64,000 nucleotides of DNA, from positions 4,849,521 to 4,913,520 of the forward strand of contig RPFO01000448.1 of assembly GCA_009746045.1 (NCBI GenBank), given 5' to 3'. The stretch comes from Mesostigma viride. Lineage: Eukaryota; Streptophyta; Mesostigmatophyceae; Mesostigmatales; Mesostigmataceae. Made by a program: the position numbers and the translations under genes. The notes under the pieces are model-generated. The model was not told the DNA's origin. It ran no database searches and saw nothing but the letters and a program-made list of their open reading frames with translations. Each line of letters begins with the position of its first letter. Position 1 is the stretch's first letter. Below are positions 55,501-64,000 of the stretch, in pieces.

Positions 55501-58117
55501 CTGAATCCTCATCATTTACTATTCCTTGACATCCATGTACGTAGACGGGCCATGATGACACCATGGGAGCCTGAATCCTCTTCATTAATTACATAAATGC
55601 CAACCATGTACGTAGACGGGCCATGATGACACCATGGGAGCCTGAATCCTCATCATTTTTTTTATGAAACATCCATGTACGTAGGCCAGCCATGATGACA
55701 CCATGGGAGCCTGAATCCTCATCATTAATTACAAAAATGCCAACCATGTACGTAGACGGGCCATGATGACACCATGGGAGCCTGAATCCTCATCATTTTT
55801 TTTATGAGACATCCATGTACGTAGGCCAGCCATGATGACACCATGGGAGCCTGAATCCTCATCATTTTTTTTTCTTTGACATCCATGTACGTAGACGGGC
55901 CATGATGACACCATGGGAGCCTGAATCCTCATCATTAATTGCATACATGCCATCCATGTACGTACACGGGCCATGATGACACCATGGGAGCCTGAATCCT
56001 CATCATTTACTATTCCTTGACATCCATGTACGTAGGCCAGCCATGGAGACACCATGGGAGCCTGAATCCTCCTCGTTAATTACATAAATGCCAACCATGT
56101 ACGTAGACAAGCCATGATGACACCATGGGAGCCTGAATCCTCATCATTTACTATTCCTTGACATCCATGTACGTAGACGGGCCATGATGACACCATTGGA
56201 GCCTGAATCCTCATCATTAATTACATATATGCCAACCATGTACGTAGACGGGCATTGATGACACCATGGGAGCCTAAATCCTCCTCATTAATTACATAAA
56301 TGCCATCCATGTACGTAGGCCAGCCATGGAGACACCATGGGAGCCTGAATCCTCATCATTAAATACATACATGCCATCCATGTACGTAGACAGGCCATGA
56401 TGACACCATGGGAGCCTGAATCCTCATCATTAATTACATACTTGCCATTCATGTACGTAGACGGGCCATGGAGACACCATGGGAGCCTGAATCCTCATCA
56501 TTTACTATTCCTTGACATCCATGTACGTAGACGGGCCATGATGACACCATGGGAGCCTGAATCCTCATCATTAATTACATAAATGCCATCCATGTACGTA
56601 GACGGGCCATGATGACACCATGGGAGCCTGAATCCTCATCATTAATTACATACTTGCCATTCATGTACGTAGACGGGCCATGGAGACACCATGGGAGCCT
56701 GAATCCTCTTCATTTTCTTAATGAGAGGATTCAGGTTACATAAATGCCAACCATGTAGGTAGACAAGCCATGATGACACCATGGGAGCCTGAATCCTCAT
56801 CATTAAATACATAAATGCCATCCATGTACGTAGGCCAGCCATGGAGACACCATGGGAGCCTGAATCCTCCTCATTAATTACATAAATGCCAACCATGTAC
56901 GTAGACAAGCCATGATGACACCATGGGAGCCTGAATCCTCATCATTTACTATTCCTTGACATCCATGTACGTAGGCCAGCCATGATGACACCAATGGAGC
57001 CTGAATCCTCCTCGTTAATTACATAAATGCCAACCATGTACGTAGACAAGCCATGATGACCCCATGGGAGCCTGAATCCTCATCATTAACTATTCCTTGA
57101 CATCCATGTACGTAGACGGGCCATGATGACACCATGGGAGCCTGAATCCTCTTCATTAATTACATAAATGCCAACCATGTACGTAGACGGGCCATGATGA
57201 CACCATGGGAGCCTGAATCCTCATCATTTTTTTTATGAAACATCCATGTACGTAGGCCAGCCATGATGACACCATGGGAGCCTGAATCCTCATCATTTTT
57301 TTTTCTTTGACATCCATGTACGTAGACGGGCCATGATGACACCATGGGAGCCTGAATCCTCATCATTAATTACATACATGCCATCCATGTACGTACACGG
57401 GCCATGATGACACCATGGGAGCCTGAATCCTCATCATTTACTATTCCTTGACATCCATGTACGTAGGCCAGCCATGGAGACACCATGGGAGCCTGAATCC
57501 TCCTCGTTAATTACATAAATGCCAACCATGTACGTAGACAAGCCATGATGACACCATGGGAGCCTGAATCCTCATCATTAATTACATACTTGCCATTCAT
57601 GTACGTAGACGGGCCATGGAGACACCATGGGAGCCTGAATCCTCATCATTTACTATTCCTTGACATCCATGTACGTAGACGGGCCATGATGACACCATGG
57701 GAGCCTGAATCCTCCTCGTTAATTACATAAATGCCATCCATGTACGTAGACGGGCGATGATGACACCATGGGAGCCTAAATCCTCCTCATTAATTACATA
57801 AATGCCATCCATGTACGTAGGCCAGCCATGGAGACACCATGGGAGCCTGAATCCTCCTCATTAATTACATAAATGCCAACCATGTACGTAGACAAGCCAT
57901 GATGACACCATGGGAGCCTGAATCCTCATCATTTACTATTCCTTGACATCCATGTACGTAGGCCAGCCATGATGACACCAATGGAGCCTGAATCCTCTTC
58001 ATTTTTTTAATGAGAGGATTCAGGTTACATAAATGCCAACCATGTAGGTAGACAAGCCATGATGACACCATGGGAGCCTGAATCCTCATCATTAAATACA
58101 TAAATGCCATCCATGTA
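52555..58117 (+). repeat. Satellite array, right block
   Basis: About 79 monomers in plus orientation with further higher-order repeats: identical 333-bp segments at 53854 and 55146 (1292 bp apart), and a three-monomer duplication at 54614 and 54826 (212 bp). Several hairpin-type monomers are present (near 53980, 55270, 56700 and 57995). Confidence 0.97.
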
Positions 58118-59428
58118 ATTAATGATGAGGATTCAGGCTCCCATGGTGTCATCATGGCCCGTCTACGTACATGGATGTCAAGGAATAGTAAATGATGAGG
58201 ATTCAGGCTCCCATGGTGTCATCATGGCTTGTCTACGTACATGGTTGGCATTTATGTAATTAACGAGGAGGATTCAGGCTCCCATGGTGTCTCCATGGCT
58301 GGCCTACGTACATGGATGTCAAGGAATAGTAAATGATGAGGATTCAGGCTCCCATGGTGTCATCATGGCCCGTCTACGTACATGGATGGCATGTATGTAA
58401 TTAATGATGAGGATTCAGGCTCCCATGGTGTCATCATGGCCCGTCTACGTACATGGATGGCAAAGAAAAAAAAATGATGAGGATTCAGGCTCCCATGGTG
58501 TCATCATGGCCCGTCTACGTACATGGATGTCTCATAAAAAAAATGATGAGGATTCAGGCTCCCATGGTGTCATCATGGCCCGTCTACGTACATGGTTGGC
58601 ATTTATGTAATTAATGATGAGGATTCAGGCTCCCATGGTGTCATCATGGCCCGTCTACGTACATGGATGTCAAGGAATAGTAAATGATGAGGATTCAGGC
58701 TCCCATGGTGTCATCATGGCCCGTCTACGTACATGGATGGCAAATGTAAAACGAGGAGGATTCAGGCTCCCATGGTGTCATCATGGCTGGCCTACGTACA
58801 TGGATGTCAAAAAAAATGATGAGGATTCAGGCTCCCATGGTGTCATCATGGCCCGTCTACGTACATGGTTGGCATTTATGTAATTAATGATGAGGATTCA
58901 GGCTCCCATGGTGTCATCATGGCCTGTCTACGTACATGGATGTCATGAAAAAAAAATGATGAGGATTCAGGCTCCCATGGTGTCATCATGGCTGGCCTAC
59001 GTACATGGATGTCTCATAAAAAAAATGTGAGGATTCAGGCTCCCATGGTGTCATCATGGCTGGCCTACGTACATGGATGTCTCATAAAATAAATGATGAG
59101 GATTCAGGCTCCCGTGGTGTCATTATGGCCCGTCTACGTGTTGTTGGCATGTATGAAATTAATGATGAGGATTCAGGCTCCCATAGTGTCATCATGGCTG
59201 GCCTACGTACATGGTTGGCATTTATGTATTTAATGATGAGGATTCAGGCTCCCATGGTGTCATCATGGCTTGTGTATGTACATGGTTGGCATTTATGTAA
59301 TTAATGATGAGGATTCAGGCTCCATTGGTGTCATCATGGCCCGTCTACGTACATGGGTGGCATTTATGTATTTAATGATGAGGATTTAGGCTCCCATGGG
59401 GTCATCATGGCTTGTCTACGTACATGGA
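58118..59428 (-). repeat. Satellite array in inverted orientation
   Basis: From the junction ccatgta/attaatgatgagg at 58117-58118 the same monomers run as reverse complement for about 1.3 kb (18 monomers), with more divergence and short A-rich spacers (aaaaaaaatgatgagg). The array ends at 59428. Confidence 0.95.
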
Positions 59429-59699
59429 GTCATATTGATTCATGGAACAATGAGATACCATTCTTAATTGAAAATTGTTCTTGATACTTTCACATGCATG
59501 CCCGGAATCGTGAATTTGTGCGGGTTTCCATGATGACAATCCTCATTGAATTCTTGAGCACACAATATTGAGCAATTTAGGGGCACTTCGGCAATGTTGA
59601 CCATTTTCATTCATGATCAAAAAATTAACATTTAATGCAATAAATACATATTCCACTCATTTTAATAAACCATGCAAAAACTTTACAAGCACGCTCAAG
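59429..59699. other. AT-rich non-coding spacer
   Basis: Nothing recognisable between the satellite and the minisatellite. Confidence 0.5.
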
Positions 59700-60473
59700 C
59701 TAGGGGTGGGCTGGCATGCACGCGTGGGTGTGGGGGTGGGCTGGCATGCATGCGTGGGTGTGGGGGTGGGCTGGCATGCACGTGTGGGTGTGGGGGTGGG
59801 CTGGCATGCATGCGTGGGTGTGGGGTTGGGCTAGCCTGCATGCGTGGGTGTGGGGGGGGCTGGCATGCATGCGTGGGTGTGTGTGGGGGGCTAGCATGCA
59901 TGCGTAAGTGTGGGGGGGGCTGGCATGCATGCGTGGGTGTGGGGGGGGCTGGCATGCATGCGTGGGTGTGTGTGGGGGGCTAGCATGCATGCGTAAGTGT
60001 GGGGGGGGGCTGGCATGCATGCGTGGGTGTGTATGGGGGCTGGCATGCATGCGTGGGTGTGTGTGGGGGGCTAGCATGCATGCGTGGGTGTGTGGGGGGG
60101 CTGTCATGCATGCGTGGGTGTGTGTGGGGGCTGGCATCCATGCGTGGGTGTGTGGGGGGGCTAGCATGCATGCGTGGGTGTGGGGGTGGGCTAGCATGCA
60201 TGCGTGGGTGTGGGGGGGGCGGTCATGCATGCGTGGGTGTGTGGGGGGGCTGGCATGCATGCGTGGGTGTGTGGGGGGGCTAGCATGCATGCGTGGGTGT
60301 GGGGGTGGGCTAGCATGCATGCGTGGGTGTGAGTGTGGGCTAGCATGCATGCGTGGGTGTGGGGGGGGCTAGCATGCATGCGTGGGTGTGGGGGGGCCGG
60401 GGCCGGGGCTAGCATGCATGCGTGGGTGTGGGGGTGGGCTAGCATGCATGCGTGGGTGTGGGGGGGGCTAGCA
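59700..60473. repeat. 30-32-bp minisatellite, about 25 units
   Basis: Units of gggctagcatgcatgcgtgg followed by gtgtgggg variants, and each holds the palindrome GCATGCATGC or close. Varying G and GT runs change unit length, so long Cys/His-type frames on both strands are artefacts. Confidence 0.97.
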
Positions 60474-61006
60474 CGCCCCACCCCTCCATCGGCACAGCCA
60501 GCCTTGTGAGTCTACCCTTAACAACAAGGCTGGTAGGACGACACGCCTGAGCAGCATATGTCATGCCTATCTCAGGCTAATAATGTGTGATTTTGTGCCA
60601 ACAACCAAGTTGTTCCACCCAACAACACATTATAAACCCTCTTCCAAAATGCCCAACAAGCCGGACACGTGGAGGACCACACACGCAGTATATAAAGAGA
60701 AAATAAGCTGACTTTTTATCCAGCCAACCTGTGGCTAGCTGCTCTGGTTAGCATGACAAATGCTAACATTTACTCAGTGGGAAAGGTGAAGAGACCATTG
60801 GAACAGCCTACCTGACGCATGTGCCACCAAAGCATTGTGTCCCGCAAAATGCACACTGCCTCCTTTCTAACAAGCACGAGCCGCTCTCTTTAGGAGACAG
60901 GTGCCAGCTCGTCAGTGTCTGGGGAAAATGATGCCGCTGCTTAGGAAGACCGCGTGAATTTCCTCGAACACAACTGTCTATAAAGCAAAAGAAATTTCAG
61001 AGAAGC
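60474..61006. other. Non-coding stretch with promoter-like elements
   Basis: No ORF of note. It contains an inverted pair near 60500-60535 (agccttgtgag and acaaggct) and the G-box/TATA pair listed separately. Confidence 0.5.
60666..60697 (+). promoter_or_regulatory. Candidate G-box and TATA box
   Basis: CACGTG at 60666-60671 and TATATAAAG at 60689-60697, about 18 bp apart, resembling a plant-type core promoter on the plus strand. No transcript start is visible. The nearest plus-strand candidate exon begins at 61007. Confidence 0.35.
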
Positions 61007-61185
61007 ATGGAAATAAAAGCATTACACCTTCCCGACAGGTTGTGGGCCACGCGCTGCAGCAAGCCAGCCACGTCACAGACGAACTTGCTTAAAAACATCC
61101 AGGAATCCAGCGATGCAGCGCCAGGACCCGCAACTTCATGGCTGCATCTGGCCGGAAAGAAGGCAAAAAGCTTACGCTCAACGAG
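61007..61185 (+). CDS. Candidate first exon, hypothetical
   Basis: ATG at 61007 opens a frame of about 60 codons (MEIKALHLPDRLWATRC, then SQTNLLKNIQESSDAAPG). A donor-like GAG then GTAAGA occurs at 61186, just before the frame would stop. It lies about 310 bp downstream of a G-box/TATA pair. No domain is recognised and no matching downstream exon could be fixed. Another frame across the donor (61138-61512) is also open, so the call is weak. Confidence 0.22.
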
Positions 61186-62527
61186 GTAAGAAAGCAGGAA
61201 AGCGCTATCTTAGGACGTTTAATACAAGAACGTACCATAACGGGCATTTATTCGTGCCCAGGCGCACAAGAAAGGCCACCCTTTCATGGAGAGGTCGGGC
61301 GCGCATGGCGCAGGCCTAATGTTATCTTACCGCAAAATGACGGGAAAGGTAAAGATAGCAGCGGGAATTTTTACGGCTTTAGAAACATCATTAAACTAGC
61401 TTCCATTAGGACCATCAAAACTGGCAACAATCGACAATCACACCTGCAGGCATCAATTATACTTTATTCATCCCGACAGAAATTCAGGCCGGACCCCCCC
61501 TGCCGATGGTAAAGAAAAAGAGCCCGCGACATTATAGATCGCAACTATCCCACCATAAATTAGAATCAGTAACTAATTTTCTCCAAGAATCGAGCATTTT
61601 TTCTGCTTTCCGCGAGCCAGATTTGTCACGTTTCGTCTAAAAGCAGTCGCCATGGCCACTTCCGCAAGGGGTGCGCGCACCGTGCACCCACTTTTCACGG
61701 TACGGAGGGTACCGCGGAATTTTTTTGGCGCGGAAAATATTCGCCGCCAAAAATTAACCATGCATGCATGCCCGTCGTCTCCAAACATTGCATTACATGC
61801 ACGTGACGGCGTGTTCCCTCGGTCATGGTGCGCGGCGGTGCCAGCTGGACTGATGTCATGCCCTCCACGTAGGCTCGTTCTACATTTCAGAACTGATCCA
61901 TGGCGCATAATTAGAATTTTGGAAGGTAGAATCAGGTTCTGAAGGTTCTACATAGTAGCCTAGTAAGGGTACACTAACATGTAGCCCAGTAGTTACTAAT
62001 CCTGCGATCATGACGGAATATACATGTAGTGATACTAATCGATACATGTAGTACACATGGTTGGCGCACAGAATGTTGTACAACCTGCCCTACATGTCGG
62101 AAAAACGCACACTCTCATACCAACGGATTCGCCGTGAAAAGGTGCGTCTAACGATACCCATATAAGCAACTTTCATTTGGTCCTTGAGCCGCCACGCTAT
62201 CTGTGATGTCGGCTGGCAAGGCGTACAGGAAGTACGGCTGATGCCTAGAGGCATACAGAATAGCGTGACGGCTCACTACAAATGGACCTGGAATAGTGGT
62301 AGAACAGCTCAGGAAGCTGGACGCTTCCTGGTAGTGCTGTTTCTACTCACCCTTTACACCTTTAACCATGCGATCCTGCTGAGGAACAGGCTCTCGCATA
62401 ACTCGGTGACCGGAAGTCACCATGACACCCGATACAGACCCAACCTGACATTGCAGTCACGGATGGTGCAATGCAGGCTTTCCCCCAGCATAACCCCTGG
62501 AATGGGACACCTTTTTTCGCTATCTAA
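61186..62527. other. No confirmed gene
   Basis: Mixed sequence. Frames at 61652-61942 (plus) and 61573-61908 (minus) overlap antiparallel and lack any recognisable motif. A 141-codon plus frame at 62184-62609 may be degraded sequence upstream of the LINE. Confidence 0.4.
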
Positions 62528-62737
62528 CTCTTTATTGCTCCTGTTGTCCTCGTTGTCATACCTGCTCCGGCGGCACGGCTGCCGGTCATACCCCATGATC
62601 TCGACATGATGCCCTCCTCAACTGGCTCTCTCGAGGAAGCGACAGCGCAGGACGACCCCTCGGCCAAACGGGCGCAGCCAACGGTCACCACAGCCGACGC
62701 AACCAAGCGGGCGCGTGCGTCGTCTTCCAAGGCATGA
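62528..62737 (+). pseudogene. Possible tail of LINE ORF1
   Basis: A 69-codon frame ends in TGA 52 bp before ORF2. It is bounded upstream by an in-frame TAA at 62525-62527. Its C-terminal part is hydrophilic and basic (DDPSAKRAQPTV, ATKRARASSSKA), as expected of an ORF1 end. No RNA-binding or zinc-knuckle motif remains, so ORF1 appears 5'-truncated or frame-shifted. It could also be unrelated. Confidence 0.35.
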
Positions 62738-62789
62738 GAGGTACGCCAACGCTCGCATCCTTCTGCATTCTCTCCCCTTCTACTAACTT

Positions 62790-64000
62790 ATGAGTCAACT
62801 TACTATAATATCTTGGAACGTTCAGGGTTTAAATACTTATGGTGTTCGCACCCAGGGACAGTCTAAAATATCTGCGCTCCAGGCACAACTAGCCAGTATC
62901 ACCCAACCCTATGTCGGCCCATCTCATGAAATCTGGGTAGGCCTACAAGAACATAAATTTCCTGGAATAGACGCCAAAGCGCTACAATCCTTTACAAGAC
63001 GCACCCCAGACATGGAACGCAGATGGGCATGGGCACGGGGGACTAGTGGAGGCACTGCATTGCTACAATATCGACGTCCGCCACACCCTCATGTTCAACT
63101 GCACCCATGGGCCCAGCACACAGATACTGCTCCCAACACATGGCAGGGTCGCTGGACCCGGCAATGCATCTCCTGGGGCGGTAAGACTGGCTATATTATA
63201 TCGGTATATGCCCCCAACGAACACTCTGACCGTATAAAATTTTTTGATGATTTGTTTGCTATGGTTGCCCCCCTCCTGGACCAATCTCATGAGGTCATAC
63301 TAATGGGTGACTTTAATGTTGACCTAGACCATGGCCTTGGGCTTGAGACGACCTCGTTAGCCAACCACCTCACACGCCTCTCACTACAGGATGTTATCAA
63401 ACCTCGCGACCATCTGCATACTCGAGAGTCCACTCGTCAGGGCACCCGCATCACTAGCCGTCTAGACTACATATTTATGTCACCTTTTTGGGCATCCCTC
63501 ATTTGTCACGCAGAGGTCATACGCTCCACAGTTTTTTCTGATCACTACCCCTGCCTTCTCACCATGGTGTATCACTCCAGCCCCCCCAGAGGACCAGGCG
63601 TCCCTCGCCTCAATAAAAAGCTGCTGGCTGACCCCGCCTTTCGCTCCCTAGTCCGAGAACAATGGCGGGACTGGAAAACCAAGCAAGTAGAATACCCAAG
63701 CACTACTCTCTGGATGCAAGCATGCCTCTCGCACATCCTTGACTCCTCTAAGGCCTACGATCTAGAACAACGCCGCATAAAAGGCAAAGACTACAATTAC
63801 TACAAACGAGTTATTACTATGTTGCAATCCAAACCCCGCCTAGCCCCGCACGAGTTAACACGACTGCAACTGTGCCAGACTGAGATGGATAAGCTACGCC
63901 TTGAACGCCACGCAGAAGCCCTAGATGTGGAAAATACATGGTGGCATGTCAAGGGTGAACGAATGAATAAGGAATTCTTTGCATTTATCCCACCCCCGCG
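62790..64000 (+). CDS. LINE (non-LTR retrotransposon) ORF2, endonuclease domain, partial at window edge
   Basis: ATG at 62790, open for 403 codons to the end of the window. The N-terminus is an apurinic-endonuclease-like (EEP) domain. Catalytic motifs in order are SWNVQGL (Asn), LQEHKFPG (Glu), ISVYAPNEHSD (Tyr), LMGDFNVDLD (Asp and Asn), SRLDYIFMS (Asp) and FSDHYPCL (His), all intact. It is followed by a helical linker (KGKDYNYYKRVITML, EFFAFIPP) typical of the segment before the reverse transcriptase, which would lie beyond the window. The enzyme nicks target DNA to prime reverse transcription. Motif set and order point to an L1-like clade. No break was found in the visible part, so the copy may be recent. 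Confidence 0.93.
   Translation, partial: MSQLTIISWNVQGLNTYGVRTQGQSKISALQAQLASITQPYVGPSHEIWVGLQEHKFPGIDAKALQSFTRRTPDMERRWAWARGTSGGTALLQYRRPPHPHVQLHPWAQHTDTAPNTWQGRWTRQCISWGGKTGYIISVYAPNEHSDRIKFFDDLFAMVAPLLDQSHEVILMGDFNVDLDHGLGLETTSLANHLTRLSLQDVIKPRDHLHTRESTRQGTRITSRLDYIFMSPFWASLICHAEVIRSTVFSDHYPCLLTMVYHSSPPRGPGVPRLNKKLLADPAFRSLVREQWRDWKTKQVEYPSTTLWMQACLSHILDSSKAYDLEQRRIKGKDYNYYKRVITMLQSKPRLAPHELTRLQLCQTEMDKLRLERHAEALDVENTWWHVKGERMNKEFFAFIPPP

Noticed and set aside
59700-60481. Cys/His-rich frames up to 216 codons
   Set aside because: Translations of the 30-32-bp minisatellite; unit length varies, so no frame is conserved.

Overview
This is a repeat-dominated window of a eukaryotic nuclear genome. 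GT-AG introns are predictable, two DNA transposons, three LTR-type elements and one LINE are visible, and satellite arrays fill about a quarter of the sequence. There are no bacterial operons, rRNA or tRNA genes. A Ty3-type retroelement carrying a C5 cytosine methyltransferase has published precedent in algae (dinoflagellates and the charophyte Klebsormidium), so an alga or early-diverging streptophyte is a reasonable guess. The species cannot be fixed from the sequence.

Layout. 1-7.7 kb: mostly non-coding DNA with (ATCC)n and (CT)n microsatellites, several minisatellites, a near-perfect 27-bp-arm palindrome, and a few weak candidate exons. 7.7-19.4 kb: a nested pair of retroelements. The older one, on the minus strand, is a gag-integrase element with Ty1/copia-like order. 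It is split by a plus-strand Ty3/gypsy-like element whose polyprotein contains protease, DNA methyltransferase, reverse transcriptase and a truncated RNase H. Its CCHC knuckle lies in the -1 frame after a G7 run.

19.97-59.43 kb: one very large array of a 70-71-bp satellite, interrupted by three insertions. Two of them (21624-32652 and 33256-42077) are DNA transposons with 29-bp terminal inverted repeats and 3-bp target duplications. Removing the first restores a satellite monomer exactly. Each carries a large transposase-like gene (a DUF7869-like core with a candidate DD39D triad, a tandem-repeat linker, a conserved C-terminal region and an acidic tail). Each also carries a second, divergently transcribed gene (one with a PHD-like zinc finger and Q-rich tail, one with three exons and P/Q-rich coiled coils), with a VNTR between the two start codons. 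The third insertion (49818-52554) is a young non-autonomous LTR element with nearly identical LTRs. The array reverses orientation at about 58117.

59.7-60.47 kb is a 30-32-bp minisatellite and 60.5-62.5 kb is mostly featureless. From about 62.5 kb to the window edge lies a LINE, with a possible ORF1 tail and an ORF2 whose endonuclease domain has every expected catalytic motif. The strongest candidate for an undescribed system is the pair of two-gene DUF7869-like transposons.
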